A stretch of DNA of 64,000 bases from Scortum barcoo (lineage: Eukaryota; Chordata; Actinopteri; Centrarchiformes; Terapontidae). The notes under the pieces are model-generated. The model searched no databases. It was not told the origin of the DNA and worked only from the letters and a program-made list of their open reading frames with translations. The stretch's first letter is position 1. Every line of letters begins with the position of its first letter. This document shows, piece by piece, positions 47,497-59,471 of the stretch. The stretch lies in NCBI GenBank assembly GCA_023238725.1, contig CM041551.1:12761242-12825241 (forward strand). Reading direction: 5' to 3'. The position numbers and the translations under genes are program-made.

Positions 47497-48728
47497 CTAG
47501 GCGTCGATGAGCATGAGATGCACAAACAGTCCAGCTGAGCCGATGACGTCGCCTCTCTTGGTGAGCAGCGGGACGTGGCGGTATCCTGGAACAAAGGAAG
47601 CGAGTTTTAGCTTGGCTCAGCAAATCTGAAACCATTTCACAATTTATGTGGCAACGGACGGAAAGACAACAACCAAAGAAAAATACTTTACATATAGCTG
47701 TCAGCAGTTCTTGTAACATGAAAATAAAAAATCATACGCTTTTGAACAACATGGTTAAGATTATCATGTCTTAAAAACTGAATAATTATCATCACGCAAA
47801 CTGTTTCACACTTTGATGATTCAGTCAGTGGTGTTAACTTGCTGTTGCGACTTTACTTTCAACATCTTGACACTATGAAACAGCAATTTCTTGTTAACAT
47901 CGGGGCTGAATTGTTTCGTCTCACTCTCTTCAGTTCAGTGCTTCATGCTGTTCGAGCCGCCCCTGTCTTACCGCTCTGTATGCTGGTGAGGGGTAGACAG
48001 TACTGCCCGATGAAATCATTCTGGGATGTTGAGTCATAGTCCTCCACCATAAATCGCACCAACGCGAGCTCTGGGACGTGGATGTCAAACTGGAACTTCT
48101 CGTTCCACATTGGGTTGAATCCTGTGGAGAAGGATTACGGCTCAGCTGATGCAACTCAATAATACACTGATAAAAATGTTTTGTGTGCTGAGGGAAACTG
48201 ATAATTAACGTATGCAACAAATCCATATGTGTGTGTGTGTGTTTATGTGTGTTATGCTCACCATTGTTGTCAATGTGGTGTGTCTCCTTGCTGGCGTTGT
48301 CTGCCGCATGCACACCAAAGATCTCCACTTTCACCAGAGGGTCAACGATGGATGTTTGCTTATCTTTGTTGAGTTTGGGTAACTGCTGGGCTGAGATCAC
48401 CTTTTGTACACACAATGTGTGGGAAAGGTACATATGGGGAAGAAGAGAAGCGCGGATGTAAACAATGTTGGTTTGTTTGTTATAAGTGAGCTCCCCAGGG
48501 CACCTTTAATTCTAAAAACCTGTCTCTTAGGTTCAACCTGAACTCTTACCATGACATGAAAGGTCTGCCTCTTCAGCCAAGGCCCTTTGGTAAGTGTGTG
48601 GGGATCAAACTGAGAAGATAGGCTCCTCTGAAATTCAGGTTTCAGGATGTACCCGCTGAAACCATTTGGCAGAAACCGACCCTGGTTTATGTGCATCTCC
48701 TTGGACGGTGTCTGGAAGTTCAGCGCCA
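47497..48728 (-). CDS. plcd1: plcd1 exons 12-15: end of Y box and C2 domain
   Basis: It encodes ALNFQTPSKEMHINQGRFLP, VISAQQLPKLNKDKQTSIVD, FNPMWNEKFQFDIHVPELAL, VRFMVEDYDSTSQNDFIGQY and GYRHVPLLTKRGDVIGSAGL, ending FVHLMLIDA. The aspartates of the C2 Ca2+ site (SIVDP, EDYDS) are present. The stop is TAG at 47499-47497. Confidence 0.93.
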
Positions 48729-51700
48729 CTGAAATCCAAAACCATTACTTTTAATAGAACAACAACACCCAAAATACTACTGGCTGGATTTCTGCACATA
48801 GTAAAGTGAGTGTACCTATCTGGCAGCCGACGTTCCACATGGGCACTGGGTTATAGTTGGAGGAGTCAGTTCTGGTGCCAGCTGGGTAGATCCTACTGAG
48901 TTTGTCCATGTTGTGGTGGATGAAAGCGGTGCCTGTCAGGACACAGTAAAACACTTTAACAAACTTCACCACAATCTTCCCTTTCTGCTCATAAGAAATC
49001 ATAATCATCTTTGTTGTCTAGCTGGACGGTTAGTTCGATGCCGTGTTTACCTGAAGTCTCGGCCAGGCTGAAAGCTTTACTCTCTTTGAAGGACGCCATC
49101 TCATAGAAGGCATGGTTGTCCTTGGCGTATTCAAAGCCATTGAAATGGACACTCTTGCAGTAGATGACGATGTCTGAGAGCTGTTTGGCAAGTTTGATTT
49201 TTGATTTCTAAAAGGAAACGAGATAGTGATCAGTTTTGCTCTGTTCATTTAAAAACAATATTTGAAGATAATATTAATGTTATTAAGTTGATTAGATATG
49301 GGTAATAAGCACTCAACACACCTTAGATTTGGCTTTTTTGCCATTCTCTTTACATTCTGCAGCCTCATCCTCCTCAGACACAGTGTCTTCTTCTATGGTG
49401 TTGTTATTGCTGAAGACAGCATCCAATTTGTTCAGTCGCTTTCCCTTGATGATGAACCTGCCTTTCAGCTCCTGCACAGAGACAGACAAAATGTGTTTTC
49501 ATGAGCCGTTGTGCAACTTCCAAACAAAAAAACCCAAGATATATACTGTACAGTTAATGTATAACTACTGAATGCAGGGAAGTACATTCTTATTGTACAA
49601 TGACAAAAAATATGTGTTATTTGTGACTGCCAGTCACACCCTCTGGACAGCCAATGACAAAAAGGAAAATGTTGTGTAATGCATAATTATAATTTCATTT
49701 GAGGCTGACAGTGCCACAGGCATTCATCCCATGAGTGTTATATTTGAAAAGGACTGCCCACAAGGGCTTGGGAATGTCACTGAAAAGATGATCTGACATG
49801 CTAATATTTCCCCTCTTCGTGTGTCTCTCATTAAAACAAGAACATTTTTCAGTTAATCTGCAAGTCATCAATGTCCCTGCTATCAAAGACATCACAAGGT
49901 TTAAAAGAAGGAAGATATGGAAAAAAGGAGGAATTCAAAAAAGAGAGTGAAAAAAGTAAGTAAAAGAAAGAAATGCAAGCAATGGCCTATATGCTTTTTG
50001 AAGAATAAGACTGTAAACTGCAATCACGAAGCCAGTTTGTAGAAAAAAAAACATTATTATTAAATGAATGTTTGCATTCCTTTGCATGCCTAAACACTAA
50101 ATACCAACCTCTGTTCTCATACAAATGAAACTCCATCAGCCAGTCTCACTTATCAAACACGGTGCACTCTCTCACTCTGCCAAGCTTCACATTCAGATCC
50201 TCTAACAGCTCTTTAGTTAATAAATAACAGCTCTCTTAGCGTTCACTTGCACAAGCTAATAACATGCAAAACTTACGATCCTGTGTACCGACATTATCAA
50301 CACACGGAGGAGGAGCAGAGGCTTGTGATTGATGCTGTTTTGATTACGTGGTCGTTTATGTAGCTCACATAATGACGATGGGTTTTACTTTAATCTCAGC
50401 AGCTTCCTCTCCCAGACAAATCCAATAGTCAAATCAGAGTAAACAGGAATGAGTGTCAAAATCTGGTAGTTGATTAACGCGGAATCTTTAGATGTGATCC
50501 TCCCACTAGGATGTTTATTATGGAGGGTAATTACAGCAAGGCTCCACTGACTGTAAACGTTACGTCATATGAATCAATGAGCGGCAGCGAAAGGCCACAT
50601 ACTTCAGGTGAGGGGAAGTTGCTGGGCATGGTGCTGCCCAGAGGCTTTGTGACCAAAGCATCGCCCAGGATGGAGGTCATGTGATGGGCCATGACTTTCT
50701 GTTGCTCCACGGTGCAGTGGTTCTCCAGAGACAGAATCACGGGGTACTGCGACGTCTGGAAAACCAACGGATCATTCAGTGAAGGTGAAGCTCAGCTAAG
50801 TATGAATGAGAACAACAGGAACGAAAACGAAATGATTCATCCAGTCCCACCGTAACACATTATCTCACATACTTTGAAAGCGTAGTTTTTGATGGCTTTA
50901 ATGACGTCTTTGAAGAGGACTCTGGATGTGAGCGTGTAGCCATGGTAAATGATGGGCTCTCCGTTGGGCCCATCCCAACAGTCCAGCTCCACGCAGCGAC
51001 AGCTCTTCATCAGTGCTCTGCAAGGAAAGAAAACCTTGGATCACTCCTGAACTTCACCTGCATTTCAACCCTGCTCCTTAAAAAGTCCCTTCTCTCAAGG
51101 TACTTTTTGAAGGCCCAGGAGCTATTGAGAACCACTACTATCCCCAGTTCCCTGCACAGTATGTTGGTAAAAGTAGTTACTTTATGTAGGCCTCTGTGCT
51201 GCTGGGTCCTTTGAGCTGGTCTTCCATCAGGTATGTGTTGTGTGAGGAGGAGATGTAGTAATGGTTGAGGGGCTGGTGCATGTCCTGATACACGTGCTTG
51301 TGTGCCGGGTTGAGGATGGAGCCCTCCTCCTGGTGCAGGTACCTCAGGAAGCCATCTTTGGTCATGCACCTGTTCTGCTTCGCTGGTGGACACAGGACGG
51401 ACAGATATGAAGGATACAGTAAGATATGTTCAATTTGCGCTATAGAACAAAGTGATGATAACATTATTGTTATATACATCTACTTGCAAACCAACTGTCT
51501 CTTAATACTGTGAAGTGTTGAAAAAAAGATAAATGACTCTGTTTCCAGGTTAACCCCACCTGTCCCATCCACCTCGTATTTTTCAATGAGCTTGACAGCA
51601 TCCTCCATGGACGCCTGCTCCCTCTGCTCATTCAACAGGAAGTTCAGCAGGTTTCTGGCGCTCATCTGACCGTCTGTCTCGGCGTATTGCCCATAAATCA

Positions 51701-54700
51701 CATCTATCTCCTCCCGTTTTGTCAGCAGGTCATAGAAGCGCTTGATCTCGGAGCCCTCCAGGGTACCTGAATTGGACTCGTCACATTTCTATGAAACGCA
51801 ATGAAACAGTCAAGCAACCAGACAAACTAGACTGTAAGTTTGATGAACTACACATATTATGGATTGATCTACATGTTTGGGATAAAATGGCTACTCAGTG
51901 AATTTTCAGTGACCCACCTTGAAGATTTCCTCTGCGTAGGTGTCGTTCACTTCAACATTGATTTGCCTCATGAAGTGCTTCAGCTCCTTCAGGTTCATCT
52001 TGTTGTCCGAATTCTTGTCTGCTTTCCGCATGCAGTTGATGATCCAGCTGGCATTTATATGTAAGGGTTTGCTTTATGTGTATTCTAGCCAAGTATTCAG
52101 CGCAAGTGCTCTTTCAGATTTTGCAACATATTCCAACTAACAAAGAACAAAACAACACATTCGGGACTGTGAAAGGCACTTAGCGATGTCTCCACTTAAA
52201 GAGTATGTCAAGGATACTGCTCGCTCTTCTGCTGACTGCTGAGGTTGCTCATATTGCTGAGGATCTTCTCTAGGCCGTTGACCCACTTTTTTGCCACCAC
52301 CTCATCGCTGGCCATCAAGTCCAGGTTTTTCTTGCGGCCCTTGAAGATGATGGAGAAGCACTGCTCATCAACACTGGGGTCGGTGTATTTATTGAGCCCC
52401 TCCGACTGACGGCCCTTGCGCACTGAATCGATGTCATCGATGGAGACTGTTTGACAGAGGAAGGAGTTTGTAAGAAATTCCGGCTCTTAAGACGTAGCCA
52501 AGGGTTGGTTTGGTAATAACCAGAGTTTGCAGATGTAAACTGGAATGCACTCAGAACAAGTCTAAACAGAACTTCAACATGCTGTAATTGTCACAGACAA
52601 GATTCAAATCATCTAAACGTCATGTTAAATTGAGTTTGACATGCAAAGTCCCCTCAGGATTTGGAGTCAAGCCTGTGTCTTAACGCTTCACGAACTAATT
52701 AATCAATAATGGAAACTCCTAGACTAAATCAAATCAAACTCTCCTTTGTCCTTTGTTTGATGCAATATTATTCCAAAACATCCAGAAAATTATGTCATCA
52801 GCACTTATTGTTAAAGGCTTTATTAGAACTATACATTGCTTTGAGTTTGCTACTCGGACACAGCCATGAAGTAGTTACTGGTCCCTTGAAGCCAAACTTG
52901 ATAATCCCTCCTCAGACAATTCAGTATCTTGTGGCAGCAGACTTTTTTGTCCCGATAGGCACAGTAACACAGGGTGCCACAAACTGTTTTTCATCTTATC
53001 TACAGGAAGGCTTTTGTGTGTGTGTGGTGGCTTGATTCTGTGGGCTTCACTCACATGGCACAATGCAACAGATAAAAACATTTGACTCCTGAGCGACAGC
53101 CTCCCAGCACGATGACGTCTTTGGAGGATGGTACAGTCTAAGCTTCTGTGCGGGACCCAAAGAGGTTTACTTTAAAGCACCAACAATTGATTTTTAAGCT
53201 AATATCACCTTATAAAGTAATTGTGGCAAACGTGTTGCTGCTTGACACACATGGATCTTTTTTTAGCCATTGGATGAATGTAAGAGTGATATGCACTCTG
53301 TCTATAACAACGCTTAACAATATGTTCCCTATGTTAGCTAGGCGTTTAATTTATCTGACTGTGGATTACTACTGTAGATTTAGTGCAGCTTTTTCATCAA
53401 AACAGCTGTTTGCTGACGTAAATAAGGTTTATATGAGCTGCAAGGCTTGGTTAAGCTGAGAAGAACTGCGTAGTCAGGTGTTTTACATTACATGTAGTAA
53501 TTTGATTCGTTGTTAGTAAAGAAAATTTATTAGTGTGTAGGAGTCGCTGGGATTACTAAACTCTTCTTTTGCCAATACAACACTGTGGTCGTTTATTCAT
53601 ACACTCCAAAAATGAGAAAAAAATCACAGTCAAAGCATGGTTACACTACGCCCTCTTCAATGGAGTGAGTCAGCTTTTCAGTGAGTGAGTCAACAGTCCG
53701 TGCCGAACACACAACACAAACAAATTTTCAGTGTCTATATCTTCACGTGGTGTGTATTTTACGTGCAGCTTTAATAGTCTGAAGACCCTATATAGTCTTG
53801 CAAAAGTGAAAATAATTCTCTTTCAGATAAGCGATGCCATCCTACTGGTGAGCGATGAGATATGAAAAGGTGTAACTGAAGGTGTAACTTTCCTGCTAAA
53901 CTCCTCCAACACAGGCTTAACAAGTATGCTGCATAACAGAGGGTTGGTCCTGTATCTTGTTTACCAAAAACAGAGCAGAACAACTTAAACAGTTTTAGTG
54001 CACTAAGACACTGTTTTAGAAAAGGTCCCTCAGGCCAACCCCAACACATTCCACAGAGATTTGATTACTGCACTAGTTTGATGTAATCTGGATCTCCTTA
54101 CCTCACAAACTGGCGCACGTGGGCAACACACAACACTTCTTAAATGGTATCATACACTTTTTTGGAATCGAAATGCATTGTTTCAGACACACATAAAGAC
54201 AACACACCCTGGGGGTCTCTGCACACACAGCCTGTTTTTACCCATCCCTCAAGGTCAGCGCTGTTGTTGAGCAGCTTAATGGAAGGCTACGCATGATGTA
54301 ATCAAGCTAAATGGCAGTAACCGCGCTTGTAACAAAACACCAAAGACCACAGGCTTAGGCAAGAGGCCATATGTTGTAGCCGCGTTACAATCACAGTGTT
54401 TCTACCCTTTACATCCCGGGGTTGGAGAGCTGGAGAGCGGCCATTGTTCGTGTGAGAATCGGAGAGTCATTTAGGGGCATATGAATCTAAAGGTCAGGCT
54501 GGTTGAGGAGAAAAACACAGCAGTGAGGGGGCAGTGACACACCCAAGACGCTCAGCTGACTGCTGGATGCACAAAATACCTTGGAGGCAAGCAGCAGAAG
54601 AGTGTTTGTTTAATCTGCACATGCACATTATGCCCAGCAAAACAGGCCACTGCGGAGGACTTCAGGGCTGCGATTTTGGATCGTTTTCAGAGAATCCCAT

Positions 54701-57700
54701 CTGGGGAGCTGAACCACAATGTCCAAGTCATGTCATCTGTGTCACGCTGGCATTGCTTGAATACCAGATGAACCTTTGCACAATGAGATTATTGTGCCGG
54801 CCCTGACAAAGTTCATGCCATTGTCTCTAAAACTCTTCTGCTGAAAGGGATGATAACATCTAGCAATAAAAAGAGGGTGTTTCACAGTGAGGGGGTGGGT
54901 TAGTTAGCCATGTCAATGCGTGAATGTAGTCCTGACCTGTAATACTTGGCTTGGGATGGGAAACAAACAGAAAGGTTACGCACAATAAATTTTGGCATGC
55001 AAAACAGTAACCACACACTTACCCTATCTGTTAGACTTCTTTGAATATGAGCCTATGAATATCGTTCATAGTCAAATTCTCATCTGATAAGTAACTATTA
55101 CTACTACTGGACTAGATTTTTCAGTAACCATCACCTTTATCTTTGTGACCAACAGCAATATACCAGAAGTTTCTTTATAGAGAAATTCAAAGCCTCTGAC
55201 ATCTACTTCATACTACTACAGGAGGTGAATAACTATAGGCAATAGTTTGGTTTATTCAGGAAAAGTTCAACATTTCACATTGAGCAGTTGGAATAAGTGA
55301 TTTTTTTAGCTACTAAGAGGGCATTCGAAACAAGCGACAAACACAGTATTGATGTATTATAATGTTTTTCAAGTTGTTAACTATATGTTTCCTATTTCCA
55401 CTACTACACAAAACTACCAGGCAAATGCAGGTTCAACATCCACTCTCCTTTTACCTCCTTTTTGTTTTTGGTCGCCCCCAACTCCTAAGGGAAATGTTTG
55501 TTTTTTAGCAGGTAAATTCTCAACTGTGTTCACCAGCTAGCCACTAATTTTATCTGTGGTTTGGCGCCAGGCTGGCGGTGCAAAAGTGGGTTTGCAGAGA
55601 CTGAAAACAACACTATGAGTGTGGGAAGAGCGAACCAAAATAGTAAAGTTGCGCACCATAAAAACAAAATGCAAACCGTTAAAACACGCTGTATGGCTGA
55701 GGGAAACTGCGGAGGCAGCTGGTAAATGTTCATTGGGTTGAACTTCTTGCTACTGGCACACCACTTTCACATATAGCAGTGTTATTTGATCCATTATTCA
55801 TGTTCCTCAGACTAGTATATTTGAGTCTGACATCACAGTGGCACTGATACAAAACTTTTTCAAGACTCCCCTCTTGGATCCTTGATTCAAAGAAGGAAAA
55901 ATGAAAGGAAAGTGGAACAATCCTCAGCAAGAGCAACAGTGTAAAAGACCCCTCTAACACACAAGAGACACACATGCAATGGACTCTGTGTATAAAACCA
56001 ATCTAGAAAGAAGCAGCAGAATTACAATCTGAGGAAATGGAGTCACCACATCTATGACTGCTGATAAAAAGCTAAACCTATTAAAGCAGTTGAATCCACA
56101 AAAAGTGATTATAAACAATATGTCCTGTTCCTCCACACTCCCTCACCTTAAGCCAAAACACGCTAAGCCTGATTGGTAATTGCAGCTTGCTAAAGCCCAC
56201 AGGAAAACAATAAAAAACGCAGCTTATTTCCATAAACAAGGAAATGCCTGCGAACCCGAGGCCCATCTCCAAGCAAGTCTGGTCATGTGAAAAAGACTGC
56301 TTTGACACAACCGTGCTGCTTGATATAACCTCTGTATGTGTATGCACTGCATCCATACGGGGAATATAAAGTGCACTACTCTATACTTCAGTGTTTGTTC
56401 AAGGATCAGGTTCGGGGCAGAGGTTATCAGACCCGGTAGCAGCAGCCACCACCGACGCCAGGACAGAAGAGAGATGAGAGCTACCAGAGGCCCAGAGGGC
56501 GCATTCACACCCTGACAGTGGTTCACTGAACCAGAAATCAGGGGAAAATAATCTCTCACACACACACGGACAAACACACAGTCAGGATTCACACTCGCAT
56601 TTTCCAGTCTGTCTTTGGCTGCGGTATCTGTGCAAGCTGTTTCCATTTCACCGCCATTTCTCACATACTCTGGAGCGCTTGTGGGATTTGAGAAGAGCAT
56701 AATTGTTGAGATCTGAAAGGAATACTGGTAGAATAACAGCAGGAGGATGTACAGGTCAAAAGGAGAACAGAAGGAACCCGGCCAAGTAAAATTAAGTTTC
56801 GTAGAACTTCTCCCCTTTTGGTGCATCAAAAGAACAATGGGAGCACGCATGTGACCCGGGGGAAGATGACACTCACAGGTCTGGTTTCGCCTGAATGCTT
56901 TGTGCGACTCATGGCAGAACGTCTTGTAGTCGTCCTGCAGTTTGAAAAAGCGTCTCTTCTTCCAGGAGTTCGAGCGAATCTTGATCAGCTTGCCGCCGAC
57001 CAGCAGGAACTGTAGGTCTGCATCTCCCTCAAAACCTGCGTACACAAATCACACACATTTAGATGATAATGTTAGGTAGATAAAGCTGGGTGACTCACAA
57101 GACACAGATTTTAACATAATGGATACAATTTATAGCAGTGGGTTATCCTGACTTTTAGTCGCTAGCGTGGGTCAAACTCCAAAATAACGCTGGACGTAGA
57201 TTTCCCATAATGCAAACGTTATCATCTTTTTGTTTGACCCTCCTTGCCTCCACTTTATAACACAGGTCTGAGACCAAAATGTTGGAAATGTCTGACATTG
57301 TTTGTCTTGTGTTACATTCATTTAAGTCCAATTTTTTTTGTGAATTTAACAACTTTACTGTGTCGAAAAATGTTAAAGTAATTCAAAACACACTTGACCT
57401 TTAAGTGTAAAATCAGTGGCACCACCCTTTTGAGCAGACGCCACATGTCCCCAGTTAAGATTAGTTTAACAGAATCTAATTTTGCAGGACATAAATTTCT
57501 TGCTGCCTGATGCCAAATAGCATCATGATCATATCAAACATGTTAGATTCTTGCATGTTTTGTATTTTGTGCTGCTAATGTTGTCGGAAAAAGTCATTTT
57601 GTCATTTAACGGTACACACCTATATCCATCAGATGATAAATGCGTAACTTTGTTTCAGTCACTGTCTTGTCAGCAGTGTACAGTACAGTGTTTCATACAG

Positions 57701-57774
57701 CACTTCTCAACAGATGAGCAGTGCCTGTGGCTTTTTGCTCACGTTGAGTAATTTGCTGATTATAGCTGTCTGAG

Positions 57775-57827
<53 letters not shown>

Positions 57828-59471
57828 GCTGAAAGCATGATTCACAATTTGCAGACCACACAGTACACCAACGTCACAGTAAGCTCACAGGATGATGCTG
57901 GTAGGACACAGTTTAGCTTATTTGTTTTCCACCTGCGCTGATGTGAGGTAATGTCGGTGTATGTCAGCATTTATGGGTGGGCGTGAACTTTGCACATGGC
58001 TTAAGTTCATCACAGAGGAGTTGTGTAAAAATCTGTGTTACTCTGCGCAAAAAAAAAAAAATGGAGGTGGCCTCTCAGCTCGCAGGGCATTTGAGGACAA
58101 CCACATTCGCTACAACTCAGCTGGGACCGTGTCAGGATCGTGGGCAGCACCACAACATTACAGACATTTTTTTACCCCCTGATCGCACCACAAACTCACA
58201 GAGGCCGTTTATGAGCCTGTGGCCTCTCTGCTGGCAGGGGGAGGGCTGGACGAAGCAGCTCCGGAGCTTCAATGCCGCCTCTGCTCGTTCGGGCTTTCTG
58301 TGGGTGGCTTAGCTTCCTCGGCTTCCACTTGTTTGTCATGTAATCAACTGGGTGCAGTTTCATAAGGGGGAAAGGGAACAGCCACAAATACGCCTCTGAT
58401 TCAAAACACTTCCCATACCATGAACGTGACTCATACTGCACACGGAAGTTTTGAGAATCAGATGAGTTTTTTTTCCCTATTAATTCTTTTTTTTTTTTAA
58501 ATGCAGTGCAGATGTGAGGCTGGATAAGACACGATCCTGAACTTTCTGCAACACTGCCTACACACTGTGAGGCAAGCAATGGCAAGAAAATGGCAGGAAT
58601 TGAGGTGAAATGACAGGGAGAGATACCTGTAGGGAATTTAGTAATGATAAAGGTTCACACAGTCTGAGAGAGAGTCAGTGTCCTGTCTTTGGGAACAGAT
58701 TAACACTCACTGCTTTTCTGTGTGTGTTTCCAATAAGATAGTACCTGGTTTTAGATGTGAGGAAACATTTCACACAATCAGATGCTCCAAAAGTCCCATT
58801 TATGAACCCTAAAAATGTTTTGCCAAAATAAACAAGATGGTGCTTTAGGTTTTATTATTTCATTTATTATTATTTTATATTAAATAATGTGTGTAAGGAG
58901 GGCAGAATTATCCTCATGTATTGCATGGTAATAGCCACACTCAGCTCTGCAGAGCTTTATAACAGTCTTTCAGCGAGACAAATAGGTCATGAAACTGCAG
59001 CCACACTGACTTACACAGAAAACCGAGAAACAGGAACAGTAGAAACACCACAGAAGAGTTCCCCTCCCTTAAATAAGCTGGTTTTAAGGTCTGAACGCCT
59101 GCATGAGTTAGATCCTGCTGCGGAATGTCATTTTCAGCCGCCACCTCTGACATGCCTTCATGGCAGGAAGGAAGAATCCACCGCTCCAGGCGACGAGGAA
59201 GCCCCCGTAACGCCGCTTTACGCACACTTTACGCGCATCCTGCAGGGCTGCATATGTTGACTGAGATCTAAATAAATCCACGTTATGATCAGCGCCTGCG
59301 TGTGTGTGTGTGCGCGCTCCTGCCTGGTTGTGTTGGCTCACACACATGTACACCAACTTACACACACTTACCTAGGCGTTTTCCGTTCTCCTTCGCAACT
59401 TTTCTCTCTTGCTCCTGGAAAGCCTGCTCCTCGGACTGAGTCCTTTTCGGACGCTTGTGTAAGCAGGACAT
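47497..59471 (-). CDS. plcd1: Phosphoinositide phospholipase C delta 1
   Basis: PLC-delta hydrolyses PIP2 to IP3 and diacylglycerol at the plasma membrane in a Ca2+-dependent way. Exons 5'-3' on the minus strand: 59471-59372, 57035-56877, 52446-52218, 52047-51918, 51788-51560, 51382-51181, 51017-50873, 50755-50603, 49471-49322, 49207-49051, 48932-48816, 48728-48550, 48400-48262, 48121-47972, 47585-47497. They total 2328 nt, exactly 776 codons with the stop. The order is PH (about residues 34-160), EF-hands (about 163-300), X (about 315-455), acidic linker, Y (about 500-620) and C2 (about 640-770). The catalytic set is complete: His330 in SSSHNTY, Glu360 and Asp362 in ELDCWDG, His375 in YHGYT and Glu409 in SLENHC. 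The N-terminus resembles the long mammalian PLCD1 isoform. Delta 1 rather than delta 3 or 4 rests on that and on synteny. Confidence 0.95.
48816..49471 (-). CDS. plcd1: plcd1 exons 9-11: X-Y linker and Y box
   Basis: Exon 49471-49322 starts ELKGRFIIKGKRLNKL and continues with an acidic linker (EEDTVSEEDEAAE) of the autoinhibitory type. Exons 49207-49051 and 48932-48816 carry LAKQLSDIVIYCKSVHFNGF and HHNMDKLSRIYPAGTRTDSS, then NYNPVPMWNVGCQ. Confidence 0.93.
50603..51382 (-). CDS. plcd1: plcd1 exons 6-8: catalytic X box
   Basis: HYYISSSHNTYLMEDQLKGP is in exon 51382-51181. CRCVELDCWDGPNGEPIIYH and GYTLTSRVLFKDVIKAI are in 51017-50873. QYPVILSLENHCTVEQQKVM is in 50755-50603. All five residues used for metal binding and catalysis in PLC-delta 1 are conserved. 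Confidence 0.95.
51560..52047 (-). CDS. plcd1: plcd1 exons 4-5: EF-hands
   Basis: Exon 52047-51918 contains ADKNSDNKMNLKEL, a canonical 12-residue EF loop (Asp173, Asn175, Asp177, Glu184). Exon 51788-51560 has CDESNSGTLEGSEI for the second loop and then LLNEQREQASMEDAVKLIEK. Confidence 0.92.
52218..57035 (-). CDS. plcd1: plcd1 exons 2-3: PH domain
   Basis: Exon 57035-56877 encodes FEGDADLQFLLVGGKLIKIR, SNSWKKRRFFKLQDDYKTFC and HESHKAFRRNQT. The KIRSNSWKKRRF loop carries the basic residues that bind the PIP2 headgroup. Exon 52446-52218 encodes FSIDDIDSVRKGRQSEGLNK through QCFSIIFKGRKKNLDLMA to the end of the PH fold. The 4.4-kb intron between them holds no other supported gene. Confidence 0.92.
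53100..56876. other. plcd1 intron 2, nothing else recognised
   Basis: There are frames of up to about 100 codons without family similarity. A 273-codon minus-strand frame at 56224-57045 is exon 2 read through its donor into the intron. Confidence 0.5.
57776..57824. repeat. (GT)n microsatellite in plcd1 intron 1
   Basis: About 24 GT dinucleotides, uninterrupted. Confidence 0.95.
59372..59471 (-). CDS. plcd1: plcd1 exon 1
   Basis: It encodes MSCLHKRPKRTQSEEQAFQE, then QERKVAKENGKRL, ending one base into a glycine codon before the donor GTAAGT. The ending QEQ..KVA..NG+RLG matches the alternative long N-terminus of mammalian PLCD1. The start context is CCCACAATGT. Confidence 0.85.

Noticed and set aside
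56224..57045. 273-codon minus-strand frame
   Set aside because: Its first 53 or so codons are plcd1 exon 2; the rest is read-through past a good donor (ACCT/GTGAGT) into intron 2. The true continuation is exon 3 at 52446, which restores the PH domain.
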